A stretch of DNA of 64,000 nt, taken from assembly GCF_900129055.1 (NCBI RefSeq), contig NZ_FQUZ01000003.1, forward strand, positions 62,001 through 126,000, given 5' to 3'. The stretch is from Lampropedia hyalina DSM 16112 (GTDB taxonomy: Bacteria; Pseudomonadota; Gammaproteobacteria; Burkholderiales; Burkholderiaceae_C). A program made the translations under genes and the position numbers. The notes beneath the pieces are model-generated. The model was not told the origin of the DNA. It did not search any database and was given only the letters and a program-made list of their open reading frames with translations. This document shows positions 17,785 through 26,293 of the stretch, piece by piece; position 1 is the first letter of the stretch, and the number at the start of each line of letters is the position of its first letter.

Positions 17785-19041
17785 GTGAACACAGCTTGGG
17801 GTCTTCGCAGATGGCACACAAATGCGTGCCTGGTGCTTTCGCTCTGCGGCGTGCTGGCCGGTCATGCGCAGGGCCGGGAAGGATGGATGGCATTGCCCGA
17901 TGGCACGCGCCAGTCCGGCGAAGCCGAACATCGGCTGCTGGAAGTCTTCCAGAAGGTCGATTCCAGTGACCTCGATGGCGCGCTTGCTTCGGTGGAACGC
18001 CTGACCGACGATCTGCCACACTTCCAGGCAGCCCATCTGGTAGAGGCCGACCTGCTGGGTTTGCGCAGCGGCCTCTCGCCCTCCATCGGTTCGCAGGAAT
18101 CGCTCTTGGGTTCGGGCCGCAGAGCCGAGGTGGTTCGCCTCCAGCAGTTGCAGGAAGAACTCAAGCGCAGGTTGCAGGCGCACCAGCGTCCACCCCATCA
18201 GGGCAGCGTGCCGCGTGAGTTTCTGCGTGTGAGCGACTCCGTGCGCCATGCGATTGCCATCGATGCCAGCAAATCCCGCCTGTACCTGTTTGCCAATGAA
18301 GGGCTGGGCTTGCGCATCATCGGCGACTACTACATCTCGGTGGGCATTCTGGGCGTGGACAAGCGCAGGGAAGGCGACCAGCGTACCCCGCTGGGGATTT
18401 ACTTCACCAATGGACAAATTCCCGGCCAACGCCTGCCCGATTTCTATGGCAAGGGCGCACTGCCGCTGAACTACCCGAATGGCTGGGATCGTTCCCTGGG
18501 GCGTTCGGGCAGTGGCATCTGGCTGCACGGCACCCCGCCGGATCAATTTGCACGCACCCCGCTGGCCAGCGATGGCTGCATCGTGCTCTCCAACCCGGAC
18601 ATGCAGTTCCTGCTCGATACCGTGGACAGCAACACGCCCGTGCTGATTCGGGACAGCATCGAATGGACCGATGCCTGGCAGGCATTCCAGGAGAACCTGC
18701 GGCCCGACCCCTTCATGGAAACCGTGCGGGACTGGGAGCGCGTGCGTCGCGCCCAATCGGCACAGAAACTCGAAGCCGTTTATGAACCCGGCTTCCTGCG
18801 CGCACCCGGCAAGCGGCGGCAGTTGCAGCAATACAGCCAGCACTATGCTGCCAGCGATTTTGCCGTGCAGGAAGTCTCCGTGTACGGCTGGACGGATGCG
18901 CAGGGCGAGGTCAAGGTCGTCACCCACCACTCCACCAGCAGCGTCAGCCCGGATGGGCTGTCGGTACGCCAATACTGGCACCAGCGCGACGGGCAATGGA
19001 AGATTCTGACCGAGGATGTCCTGGCGCGTCCGCTGGGTTGA
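17785..19041 (+). CDS. L,D-transpeptidase (YkuD domain) with NTF2-like tail
   Basis: Periplasmic cysteine transpeptidase that forms 3-3 peptidoglycan crosslinks or attaches proteins to the wall. The GTG at 17785 gives a 418-residue precursor with signal peptide (ACLVLSLCGVLAGHAQG). An N-terminal helical region is followed by the YkuD domain at about 155-300: AIAIDASKSRLYLF, GDYYISVGILG, RTPLGIYFTNG, and the catalytic block IWLHGTPPDQ...ASDGCIVLSN with the nucleophilic Cys. The C-terminal 120 residues (RRQLQQYSQHYAASDF...DGQWKILTEDVL) form an NTF2-like module like that of the preceding TPR protein. TTG at 17761 would add eight residues before the signal peptide and is less likely. Confidence 0.93.
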   Translation: MNTAWGLRRWHTNACLVLSLCGVLAGHAQGREGWMALPDGTRQSGEAEHRLLEVFQKVDSSDLDGALASVERLTDDLPHFQAAHLVEADLLGLRSGLSPSIGSQESLLGSGRRAEVVRLQQLQEELKRRLQAHQRPPHQGSVPREFLRVSDSVRHAIAIDASKSRLYLFANEGLGLRIIGDYYISVGILGVDKRREGDQRTPLGIYFTNGQIPGQRLPDFYGKGALPLNYPNGWDRSLGRSGSGIWLHGTPPDQFARTPLASDGCIVLSNPDMQFLLDTVDSNTPVLIRDSIEWTDAWQAFQENLRPDPFMETVRDWERVRRAQSAQKLEAVYEPGFLRAPGKRRQLQQYSQHYAASDFAVQEVSVYGWTDAQGEVKVVTHHSTSSVSPDGLSVRQYWHQRDGQWKILTEDVLARPLG

Positions 19042-19214
19042 GTGCGGCCGTGCAGGCTCCATGCAATTTACCGTTTTGTCGGCAATTCTGCGTGGCTTGT
19101 AAAGGGATTGGCATGAACCTGCCACATAATGTTTGCTGATTTCGTTGATGCGGGAACCCTGGGCCGGCAGTTCGGGGTTCGTGAAATTTCTCTGTGCTCA
19201 TTGTGGAGGCAATC

Positions 19215-19922
19215 TTGAAGAAACTCTATCCTTCTGCCGAAGAAGCCTTGAAAGACATCGTTGCCGATGGCCAGTTGCTGGCCGTGGGTGGTTTTGGACT
19301 GTGTGGCATTCCCGAAGCCCTGATCGACGCGCTCGCCGCTTCCGGGGTGAAAGACCTCACCGTCATTTCCAACAATGCGGGCGTGGACGGCTTTGGTCTG
19401 GGCAAGCTGCTGGAGACTCGCCAGATCAAGAAAATGATCTCGTCCTATGTGGGCGAAAACAAGGAGTTCGAACGCCAGTACCTGGCCGGCGAACTGGAGC
19501 TGGAATTCACCCCGCAGGGCACTCTGGCCGAGAAACTGCGCGCCGGTGGAGCTGGCATTCCCGCGTTCTATACCAAGACCGGCGTGGGCACCCTGGTGGC
19601 CGAAGGCAAGGAACTGCGCGAATTCGACGGGGAAACCTACGTCATGGAGCATTCGCTGGTGCCTGAAGTTTCGCTCATCAAGGCCCAGGTGGCCGACCAT
19701 TCCGGCAACCTGCGCTTCAACCTCACGGCCCGCAACTTCAACCCTGCTGCGGCCACGGCAGGCAAGATCTGCGTGGTGGAAGTGGAAGAAATCGTCGAGA
19801 CGGGAGCCATTGCCCCCGACGACGTGCACCTGCCGGGCATTTATGTGCACCGCATCGTCCACAACCCGAATCCTGAAAAGCGCATCGAGAAACGCACCAT
19901 CACCGAGAAAGCTGGAGGCTGA
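19215..19922 (+). CDS. scoA: 3-oxoacid CoA-transferase subunit A
   Basis: Alpha subunit of succinyl-CoA:3-ketoacid CoA-transferase, which moves CoA from succinyl-CoA to acetoacetate. The 235-residue length is normal for the subunit. The TTG at 19215 is taken as the start because GGAGG lies 5 nt before it and the product then begins [14 protein letters not shown], the usual family N-terminus; an in-frame extension upstream adds non-homologous residues. Family landmarks are [30 protein letters not shown] and [19 protein letters not shown]. The scoB gene follows after 5 nt. A pair of this kind feeds acetoacetate or ketone bodies into central metabolism. Confidence 0.95.
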   Translation: MKKLYPSAEEALKDIVADGQLLAVGGFGLCGIPEALIDALAASGVKDLTVISNNAGVDGFGLGKLLETRQIKKMISSYVGENKEFERQYLAGELELEFTPQGTLAEKLRAGGAGIPAFYTKTGVGTLVAEGKELREFDGETYVMEHSLVPEVSLIKAQVADHSGNLRFNLTARNFNPAAATAGKICVVEVEEIVETGAIAPDDVHLPGIYVHRIVHNPNPEKRIEKRTITEKAGG

Positions 19923-19927
19923 ACACC

Positions 19928-20569
19928 ATGGCATGGACACAAGATCAAATGGCTGCGCGTGCTGCCAAGGAATTGCAGGACGGTTTTTATGTCAATCTGG
20001 GCATCGGCATCCCCACGCTGGTGGCCAATCACGTTCCCGCAGACATGGAAGTGTGGCTGCAAAGCGAGAACGGCATGCTGGGCATTGGCCCGTTCCCGAC
20101 GGAAGACCAGGTCAATGCCGACCTCATCAACGCGGGCAAGCAGACCGTCACGACCTTGCAGGGATCCTCCATCTTCGGCAGCGACCAGAGCTTTGCGATG
20201 ATTCGTGGCGGCAAGATCAATCTCTCCATTCTGGGAGCGATGCAGGTCACGGCCAAGGGCGATCTGGCCAACTGGATGATTCCGGGCAAGATGGTCAAGG
20301 GCATGGGCGGGGCCATGGACCTGGTGGCTGGAGTCAAGCGCGTGATCGTGCTGATGGAGCACGTTGCCAGAAAGCGCGATGGCACCACCGACCTGAAGAT
20401 CCTCTCCGAATGCTCCCTGCCATTGACCGGTGTGGGGGTGGTGGACCGCATCATCACCGACCTGGGCGTGCTGGATGTCACACCGCAAGGGCTGAAACTG
20501 GTGGAGTTGGCCGATGGGGTCAGCTTTGAGGAAATCCAGAGCAAGACCGGCGTGGAGATTTTGCAATAA
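19928..20569 (+). CDS. scoB: 3-oxoacid CoA-transferase subunit B
   Basis: Beta subunit that carries the catalytic glutamate forming the enzyme-CoA thioester. The 213 residues show [17 protein letters not shown], then [10 protein letters not shown] with Glu47 as the expected nucleophile, and [34 protein letters not shown] and [18 protein letters not shown], all standard for ScoB/AtoA. It is 5 nt after scoA, so the two are translated from one message. Succinyl-CoA as donor is the common case in this group, but an acetyl-CoA:acetoacetate (AtoDA) specificity cannot be excluded from sequence. Confidence 0.95.
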   Translation: MAWTQDQMAARAAKELQDGFYVNLGIGIPTLVANHVPADMEVWLQSENGMLGIGPFPTEDQVNADLINAGKQTVTTLQGSSIFGSDQSFAMIRGGKINLSILGAMQVTAKGDLANWMIPGKMVKGMGGAMDLVAGVKRVIVLMEHVARKRDGTTDLKILSECSLPLTGVGVVDRIITDLGVLDVTPQGLKLVELADGVSFEEIQSKTGVEILQ

Positions 20570-20617
20570 AACGCCAAAAATCCCTCAACTGCTCCCATCT
20601 ACCACGATGGCAAAGCC

Positions 20618-20623
20618 TACAAT
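20618..20623 (+). promoter_or_regulatory. Putative -10 element (TACAAT) before the zapB-like gene
   Basis: TACAAT ends 9 nt before the ATG at 20633. A start point about 7 nt downstream would leave a leader of only a few bases, and there is no Shine-Dalgarno in front of the ATG. This fits leaderless or near-leaderless transcription. No good -35 is visible. Confidence 0.4.
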
Positions 20624-20632
20624 TCAACGGTT

Positions 20633-20875
20633 ATGGAACATTCAAACTTATCTTTTGAACAGCTCAGTGTGCGTGTGGATGCCCTGCTGGAGCGTTTGAC
20701 CCAGTCTGTGCAAAACCAGCGGGAACTGCGTCAGCAGGTAGAGGAATTGCGCGGCGAACGCGATGCCTTGCAGGCACGTCTGGAAGCGATTCGCAGCTCG
20801 ATTGATACGCCGCTGGATCGCCTGTCCCCATCGGCCCAGGCCACCCACTCGAATCCACAGGGAGATGCACAATGA
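20633..20875 (+). CDS. Small coiled-coil protein upstream of zapA (ZapB/DUF904-like)
   Basis: An 80-residue protein that is almost entirely a predicted coiled coil from residue 8 to about 57 (LSVRVDALLERLTQSVQNQ, RELRQQVEELRGERDALQ), with a short unstructured tail. Its stop overlaps the zapA start (ATGA). In proteobacteria a small coiled-coil protein just before zapA is common and is thought to act with ZapA at the division ring. The assignment to ZapB/DUF904 rests on length, coiled coil and position; sequence identity to ZapB itself is weak. Confidence 0.8.
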   Translation: MEHSNLSFEQLSVRVDALLERLTQSVQNQRELRQQVEELRGERDALQARLEAIRSSIDTPLDRLSPSAQATHSNPQGDAQ

Positions 20876-21435
20876 AGCAGGTAGAAGTCCAGATATTGAA
20901 ACAAAGTTACCTGCTCCGGTGTGCGAATGGAGAGGAAGACCGTCTGCTCGATGCCGTCCAGCAGGTCGATGCGGCCATGACCCGCATTTATGAAGAAGGC
21001 AAGATGCGTGGCCCCACGGATCGGATTGCCGTGCTGGCGGCACTGCATCTGGCCCAGGATCTGCTGGAAGTGCGCCAGCAACTGCGCGCGCTGGAGCAGT
21101 TGCAGGAAACCGGAGCGGCAACATCGGTCGATGCGCAGCCGCAAGCCGATGCCACAGTGACAGAGACAGCCGAACCTGCCGCACAAGCCGATGCAGCCGC
21201 CCAGGCCACAGCAGAGGAAGACGTTGCAACGCCTGCCGCTGCTCCTGACACTGATGCGGTGGCTGATGCGAATGTGGAAGAAACAGCAGATGCCACAGAT
21301 GCCCTTGCCGTTGCTGCCCCAGTCGATGCCGAGGCACAGGCAGCCAAGCCTGTCGCAGAACCGCAAAACAAGGACCAGGATCAGCTTCGTGCCCTGATTG
21401 CACGGATTGACCAGGCCTTGCAGAAAATCGCCTGA
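20872..21435 (+). CDS. zapA: Cell division protein ZapA with long acidic Ala-rich extension
   Basis: Promotes FtsZ filament bundling at the Z-ring. The first 80 residues are typical ZapA: KQVEVQILKQSYLLRCANGEEDRLLDAVQQVDAAM, then TDRIAVLAALHLAQDLLEVRQQL. The family is normally about 100 residues, but here it continues to 187. The addition is a low-complexity stretch rich in Ala, Asp, Glu, Thr and Val (about 90-165) and a final short helix (KDQDQLRALIARIDQALQKIA). The final helix resembles the end of ordinary ZapA, so the acidic stretch looks like an insertion into the C-terminal coiled coil. It overlaps the upstream coiled-coil gene by 4 nt and precedes 6S RNA. Confidence 0.92.
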   Translation: MKQVEVQILKQSYLLRCANGEEDRLLDAVQQVDAAMTRIYEEGKMRGPTDRIAVLAALHLAQDLLEVRQQLRALEQLQETGAATSVDAQPQADATVTETAEPAAQADAAAQATAEEDVATPAAAPDTDAVADANVEETADATDALAVAAPVDAEAQAAKPVAEPQNKDQDQLRALIARIDQALQKIA

Positions 21436-21599
21436 TTTTCCTGTCGGGGCATCCCTGCCTTTTTTCACTGTGGTGCAAAGTGCCCTTGCGGCCATAGGGC
21501 GGGGGTTGTGCGTATCTGCCGGGTCATTTTTCAGGAATGTCCCGGTTTTTCTTTGGGCGGAACATTCGTGTTCTTGGGATTGCCGGTGGGGAAAACGCG

Positions 21600-21605
21600 T
21601 AAAAT
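21600..21605 (+). promoter_or_regulatory. Putative -10 element (TAAAAT) of the 6S RNA gene
   Basis: TAAAAT lies 7 nt upstream of the first base of the predicted 6S closing stem, the right distance for a sigma-70 start site. TTGGGA at 21574-21579 is a possible -35, but its 20-nt spacing is poor. Confidence 0.45.
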
Positions 21606-21612
21606 GAATCCC

Positions 21613-21786
21613 GTCTGCCTCTCCATTGGGTCTTATATTTCCTTGAACCAATGCTCATAGAGCACGGGTTTGGTACATTGCCCGGTGAGCGTGATCGTCT
21701 CGCGTCAGATGAACCCAACGCCGGGCTGCCCTTACCCACCTGATCCTCCGGTTCAGGCTGCCGATCCAGTGGCTTCCGAGGCAGAC
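21613..21786 (+). ncRNA. ssrS: 6S RNA
   Basis: About 174 nt with the 6S layout. The ends pair perfectly: GTCTGCCTC at 21613-21621 with GAGGCAGAC at 21778-21786. Inside them, CCTTGAACC near 21641 faces GGTTCAGG near 21750. This leaves the large central bubble that mimics an open promoter and binds sigma-70 RNA polymerase. The position right after zapA is the standard place for ssrS in proteobacteria. The ends are set by the closing stem and could differ by a few bases. Confidence 0.85.
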
Positions 21787-21919
21787 ACCTCTTTCTCTGC
21801 ATCTGGCACTGGGTTGCCAGAATGTCCATGCCATGCGGCATTGCAGTTTTGCCTGCCAGTTGCCCATCCGCACAGATAATAGCTCCCATTGTTTGGAAAC
21901 TACGATGCAGGAGGTTCGC

Positions 21920-22441
21920 ATGTCCACATTGCCACTGGCAATCCATTTCAGCACCTGTGACTTTGGCGATGCGCACAAGGCCGCCACACCCCAGGCCGAT
22001 TTCCGGGTTCTGCCCCCGGTGTTTCACAGCTACGGTGGCGTTGCGCACTTTTGCGGTCCGGTTCGCACCGTGCGATGCTTTGAGGACAATTCTCCTGTGA
22101 AGGCAGCGGTGGAGTCTCCCGGCAACGGAGCCGTGCTGGTGGTCGATGGTGGCGCATCACTGCGGCGCGCGCTGGTCGGTGGCAATCTGGCCGCTGCGGC
22201 GGCCCGAAATGGCTGGGCCGGTCTGGTGGTGGATGGAGCCGTGCGCGATGTGGCCGAGTTGCGCGAAGCACAAACCGGTATTCGCGCCCTGGCGTTGATG
22301 CCATTGCCCACGCAACGGGAAGTGCCCGGTTTTTCCGATGTGCCAGTGTTGATTCAGGGCGTGCCGGTTCAGCCGGGGGACTGGCTGTATGCCGACGACG
22401 ACGGCATTGTGATCAGCAAAACTCCTCTGCACACGGCATGA
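21920..22441 (+). CDS. RraA-like protein / 4-hydroxy-4-methyl-2-oxoglutarate aldolase family
   Basis: A 173-residue protein of the RraA-like fold. Members are either regulators of RNase E or class II aldolases acting on HMG and oxaloacetate. The start ATG at 21920 has GGAGG 6 nt upstream. Family landmarks are TCDFGDAHK, FGGVAHFCGPVRTVRCFEDNS with one change (SYGGVAHF), the glycine-rich VVDGGASLRRALVGGNLA, GWAGLVVDGAVRDVAEL and a C-terminal GDWLYADDDGIVI. The GxxxD...RD arrangement of the metal-binding aldolase group is present. The next gene overlaps by 4 nt, so the two are translationally coupled. I cannot choose between regulator and aldolase. Confidence 0.88.
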   Translation: MSTLPLAIHFSTCDFGDAHKAATPQADFRVLPPVFHSYGGVAHFCGPVRTVRCFEDNSPVKAAVESPGNGAVLVVDGGASLRRALVGGNLAAAAARNGWAGLVVDGAVRDVAELREAQTGIRALALMPLPTQREVPGFSDVPVLIQGVPVQPGDWLYADDDGIVISKTPLHTA

Positions 22442-23409
22442 ATGCCTGGCTGAACGCATTGGGGCGGGCACTGCTGGATTGCCTGCGTCCCAAAATCATC
22501 GCCATCTCCCTGCTGCCCCTGGCGGTCATGCTGGCTTTGGTGCTGTTGCTGGGGTATTTCTACTGGACACCCGCAGTGCAGGCGTTTGGCCAATGGCTGG
22601 AAACCAGCATGGCATGGGGCTGGATTCAACCGGGTCTGGCCCAGTTGGGCATGGACAATGCAGCCACCTGGGTGGCCTCGACCTTTGTGTTTCTGGTGAG
22701 CAGTTCGCTGGTGGCCATTCTCAGTCTGGTGCTGGTGGCGGTCTTCATGATGCCGGCCATGGTTCAACAGGTTTCTGTGCGTCGCTTTCCCCAGCTTGCC
22801 AGCCTGGGAGAGCAGGGCTGGGTGCGCAGTCTCTGGTGGGGGCTGTGGGCTACTGTGCTGGCCGTGGCGGCATGGGTTCTGACCCTGCCGCTGTGGTTGA
22901 TTCCCCCGCTCGCATTTGTGATTCCGCCGTTGATCTGGGGCTGGCTGGCCTACCGGCTGTTTGCATCCGATGCGTTGCTGGGCCACGCGAATGCGCAGGA
23001 GCGGCAACTGTTGCTGCAACAACACCGCTGGCCATTGCTCCTGATGGGGGTGGTTTGTGCCTATCTGGGAGCGGCTCCCAGTGTGGTGTGGGCATCGGGG
23101 ATTGTGTTCGTGCTTGCATTCCCTGTGCTGTTGCCTCTGGGGGTGTGGATTTACACGCTGGTCTTTATCTTTTCGGCCCTGTGGTTCATCCACTACATGC
23201 TTCATGCGCTGCATGAGTTACGTCTGTCGCAGGGCTATGGCCTGGTGGACGTGGTGGAAGACCTCAAGGCAGAAGCCAGACCAACCCGTTCGACGGGAGC
23301 CGCCGTTGCTGAAGCATCGATTGGCAGTCTGTTGCCAAAACACGACAAGGATGCAAAGAATCCAGCCCAGTCTCCTGATTCAACGGCTTCTGACAGGTCT
23401 TTGCCCTGA
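22438..23409 (+). CDS. EI24 domain (CysZ-like) inner-membrane protein
   Basis: A 323-residue protein with about six to seven hydrophobic helices, for example IIAISLLPLAVMLALVLLLG, LVAILSLVLVAVFMMPAMV and WPLLLMGVVCAYLGAAPSVV. It ends in a charged cytoplasmic tail. The conserved block after the second helix and the FASDALLGHANAQER segment match the EI24/CysZ family. CysZ members transport sulfate; most Burkholderiales homologues have no proven substrate. The start codon overlaps the RraA-like stop (ATGA). No cysteine biosynthesis genes lie nearby, so a sulfate role is not supported by context. Confidence 0.82.
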   Translation: MNAWLNALGRALLDCLRPKIIAISLLPLAVMLALVLLLGYFYWTPAVQAFGQWLETSMAWGWIQPGLAQLGMDNAATWVASTFVFLVSSSLVAILSLVLVAVFMMPAMVQQVSVRRFPQLASLGEQGWVRSLWWGLWATVLAVAAWVLTLPLWLIPPLAFVIPPLIWGWLAYRLFASDALLGHANAQERQLLLQQHRWPLLLMGVVCAYLGAAPSVVWASGIVFVLAFPVLLPLGVWIYTLVFIFSALWFIHYMLHALHELRLSQGYGLVDVVEDLKAEARPTRSTGAAVAEASIGSLLPKHDKDAKNPAQSPDSTASDRSLP

Positions 23410-23467
23410 ATTTTCCCGACAGTAATGCAAACTCACCCAATCGTACGCCGAGCCTTGAACTGAACCG

Positions 23468-25222
23468 ATGACGAACATGATGAATTTTCCGAAACCACAA
23501 GGGCCAAAATCTTCGCAGGGGCCGATGCGGCGATGGGGCCGTCTGGGTGGGCTGGGAGCCTGTGCCCTCTTGCTGGCAGCCTGTCAGACCACGCCCTTGC
23601 CGCAATGGCCGCCTGCCCCCATCGAGGATGGGACAGCATCACAGAATCAACCGGCTGTGCCGCGCTATGCACTGGCAGACTACAGCGATGCGATTGCAGC
23701 CCGCTACCCGGATCCTTCGGTACAGTATTACACGGCAGGCCTGTCGCCCGAGCGTTCTGTCTGGAGCAGCAATGGCGAGATTCTGTCGTTTCTCAACAAT
23801 CTGGCAGAAGGCAGCGTGCCGGGGGTGCAATCCCAGGTCATCGGCATCGGCCGCTCCCAGAAAGGCGAGACGATTCATGCGATGCTGATCGGGCGTGACA
23901 TTACGCCTTCACTGGGCGTAGCCGGATTCGCGAATTCAAAGAAGCCCACCATCTTGCTGGTGGGCGGCCAGCGCGGGGATGAACCTGTGGGCACCGAAAC
24001 GCTGCTGGTGGCTGCCCAGCAGTTCATGCACGGCGAATGGTCGCGCTGGCTGGGGCAGGTGAATGTGGTGATTGTGCCGCGGCTCAACCCGGACGGTGCA
24101 CAAACCGGTTCCGCCACGGTGGTGAACCAGCTCGATCTGGAACACGACCATTTGTTGCTGAGGACTCCTGAAGCACGCGCTCTGGCACAGGTGGCACGGG
24201 ACTTCCGGCCACTGGTGGTCGTGGACAGCCAGGAATACCCGGTCAGCAATTACCTCCAGCCGCATTATCAGGGCATTGCGTTCTACGATGTCTTGCTACA
24301 GTACGGGCAGGCTCCCAATATGGGCAGTTTCATTGGCAAGGCCGGTCGCGAATGGTTTGTGGATCCGGTGGTGACGGCATTGCAGGCCCAGAACCTCAGT
24401 TCCCACTGGTATCACCATGCGGTGGGCAGTGAGCAGCGTCCGGGCGTGGGCATGGGCAATGCCCGCCCTGAAAGTCTGCGCAATGTGCAGGGTCTGCGCA
24501 ATAGCATCGGCCTGGTGGTGGCCAGTCGCGGGGTTGGCTTGCAGAAGACCCATGCCCAGCGTCGTGTCCACAGCCATATCACGGTCTTGTCCAAGGTGCT
24601 GGAGCAGACGGCAACGCGTGCCGCCGATCTGGAGAAAGTACGCTCCTTCGTGACGCGCGAAGCTGCTTCACAAGCCTGCAAGGGTACGTTGGTGGTTCAG
24701 GCAGAAGCCAAGCAGGAGCAGCGCAGCGTGGTCTGGCTCAGCCCCGTTGCCGGAGAACGTCAGGAAGCCCAGCTACCCTGGGCATCCACCCTGGAATTGC
24801 GTACGCTGACACAGCGTCCGCGCCCATGCGGCTATCTGCTGGCGGCCACGGAAACCGATGCCGTCGAACGTTTGCAGTTGCTGGGGGTGAATGTATTGCG
24901 TGTGGCAGAGGAGGGTGCCTTGCAGGTACAGCGTTACAACGCCGTGCGCCAGCAGCAGGTATCGCCGCCAGCCGATCGCACGGGCATTGCCGAAAAAGCA
25001 CCGGCCCGCACGCTGGTGGAGGTGGGGTTGCGCCCGCAACGGCTCAATGCCGCAGCAGGCAGCTACTACGTTCCGATGGGACAGGCCATGGCAAACTTGG
25101 CCTCCGCCGCCCTGGAGCCCGATACCCTCAGCAGCTTCTTTGCCAATCAGGTGACCCGCAGCCTTGACAGTGTGGCGCGTGTCGTCGAGCCACCCAAGCT
25201 GGTGTTTGAAGAGCTGGAATAA
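23468..25222 (+). CDS. M14-like zinc carboxypeptidase-fold lipoprotein lacking canonical zinc histidines
   Basis: A 584-residue predicted lipoprotein with lipobox LLAAC (Cys39). The segment from about 85 to 400 follows the M14 carboxypeptidase pattern: TILLVGGQRGDEPVGTETLL, VPRLNPDGA, then LVVVDSQEYPV. Active M14 enzymes have HxxE in the first block and a third zinc ligand His in the last. Here the first histidine position is Arg169 (RGDE, Glu172 kept) and the third is Gln255 (SQE). Two of three ligands are therefore changed. A further 180 residues with no recognisable catalytic motif follow. It may be a non-catalytic binding protein or use another metal arrangement. It precedes the P1 peptidase gene by 9 nt. 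Confidence 0.75.
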   Translation: MTNMMNFPKPQGPKSSQGPMRRWGRLGGLGACALLLAACQTTPLPQWPPAPIEDGTASQNQPAVPRYALADYSDAIAARYPDPSVQYYTAGLSPERSVWSSNGEILSFLNNLAEGSVPGVQSQVIGIGRSQKGETIHAMLIGRDITPSLGVAGFANSKKPTILLVGGQRGDEPVGTETLLVAAQQFMHGEWSRWLGQVNVVIVPRLNPDGAQTGSATVVNQLDLEHDHLLLRTPEARALAQVARDFRPLVVVDSQEYPVSNYLQPHYQGIAFYDVLLQYGQAPNMGSFIGKAGREWFVDPVVTALQAQNLSSHWYHHAVGSEQRPGVGMGNARPESLRNVQGLRNSIGLVVASRGVGLQKTHAQRRVHSHITVLSKVLEQTATRAADLEKVRSFVTREAASQACKGTLVVQAEAKQEQRSVVWLSPVAGERQEAQLPWASTLELRTLTQRPRPCGYLLAATETDAVERLQLLGVNVLRVAEEGALQVQRYNAVRQQQVSPPADRTGIAEKAPARTLVEVGLRPQRLNAAAGSYYVPMGQAMANLASAALEPDTLSSFFANQVTRSLDSVARVVEPPKLVFEELE

Positions 25223-25231
25223 GCCATCGCC

Positions 25232-26272
25232 ATGCCGGACTCGTGGCCTTCGTGGCAAGCCGATGCCGACCGCTGGGGCTGCATCACCCAGGTGATGGGC
25301 ATCGAGGCTGGGCATTGCACACAACCGCATGGCCCCACCGGTTGTACGGTGCTGATTGCCCGAGACGGGGCCGTGGCCGGGGTGGACGTGCGTGGTGCGG
25401 CTCCGGGCACCCGCGAGACCGATCTGCTTTCGCCAGCCAATCTGGTCGAACGTGTCCATGCCATTGCGTTGTGCGGAGGCAGTGCCTGGGGGCTGGATGC
25501 CGCCAGCGGTGTCATGCAATGGCTCGATGAGCAGCGCATTGGCCTGGACGTGGGTGTGGCGCGGGTTCCGATTGTGCCCGCCGCCGTGCTGTTCGACCTG
25601 CTGGTGGGCGACCCCGGCATTCGCCCCGGTGCCCGCCAGGGCTATACCGCCTGCCAGCAGGCAGGCAAAACCCCACTGACCTGTGGCTCGGTGGGTGCTG
25701 GCAGCGGCGCGAGTGTCGGGAAGGTCTTTGGCATGCCTTGTGCCATGCGCGGTGGCATTGGCTCTGCGTCCCTGACGGTGCAGGGCGTGACCGTGGCCGC
25801 CGTGATTGCCTGCAATGCCCTGGGCGATGTCATTCATCCCGGCACCGGCTCGGTCGTGGCCGGAGCGCGCACCAGTCCTACCGGCCATGTGCTGCGCAAT
25901 ACCCATCAGGCTTTGCTGCGGGGCGAGTCACCGGTAGCCATTTTGCAAGGCAGCAATACCACGATTGGTGCGGTGGCCACGGATGCGGTGCTGAGCAAGT
26001 CCCAGGCACAGCGTTTGGCCACGGTGGCACACGATGGACTGGCGCGCAGCATCAGCCCGGTTCACACCATGTCGGATGGCGACACCCTGTTCGCATTGGC
26101 CACCGGCAAAGTGGCCCAGCATCCGGGTATGCTGACGCTCTCGGCCATGGCCACCGAAGTGGTGGCCCGTGCCACCGTGCGGGCCGTCTGGAGCGCGACC
26201 GCCTACCAGGATGATGCGGGCCTTTACCTCCCCGCAGTCACCGATGTGCGTTGCGGTGGCAATCGTTTTTGA
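25232..26272 (+). CDS. P1 family peptidase (DmpA-like aminopeptidase)
   Basis: N-terminal nucleophile hydrolase of the DmpA/BapA group, which removes N-terminal residues from small peptides, often D- or beta-amino acids. The 346-residue precursor should self-cleave between Gly240 and Ser241 in LQGSNTTIGAVATD, leaving Ser241 as nucleophile. Other landmarks are the VRGAAPGTRETDLL block, ALCGGSAWGLDAASGVM, LTCGSVGAGSGASVGK and SMSDGDT-like MSDGDTLFALATG. There is no signal peptide, so it is probably cytoplasmic. It follows the M14-like lipoprotein by 9 nt, suggesting a shared peptide-processing unit. Confidence 0.93.
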   Translation: MPDSWPSWQADADRWGCITQVMGIEAGHCTQPHGPTGCTVLIARDGAVAGVDVRGAAPGTRETDLLSPANLVERVHAIALCGGSAWGLDAASGVMQWLDEQRIGLDVGVARVPIVPAAVLFDLLVGDPGIRPGARQGYTACQQAGKTPLTCGSVGAGSGASVGKVFGMPCAMRGGIGSASLTVQGVTVAAVIACNALGDVIHPGTGSVVAGARTSPTGHVLRNTHQALLRGESPVAILQGSNTTIGAVATDAVLSKSQAQRLATVAHDGLARSISPVHTMSDGDTLFALATGKVAQHPGMLTLSAMATEVVARATVRAVWSATAYQDDAGLYLPAVTDVRCGGNRF

Positions 26273-26293
26273 CCGATCTTCCTCCCAGACCAG

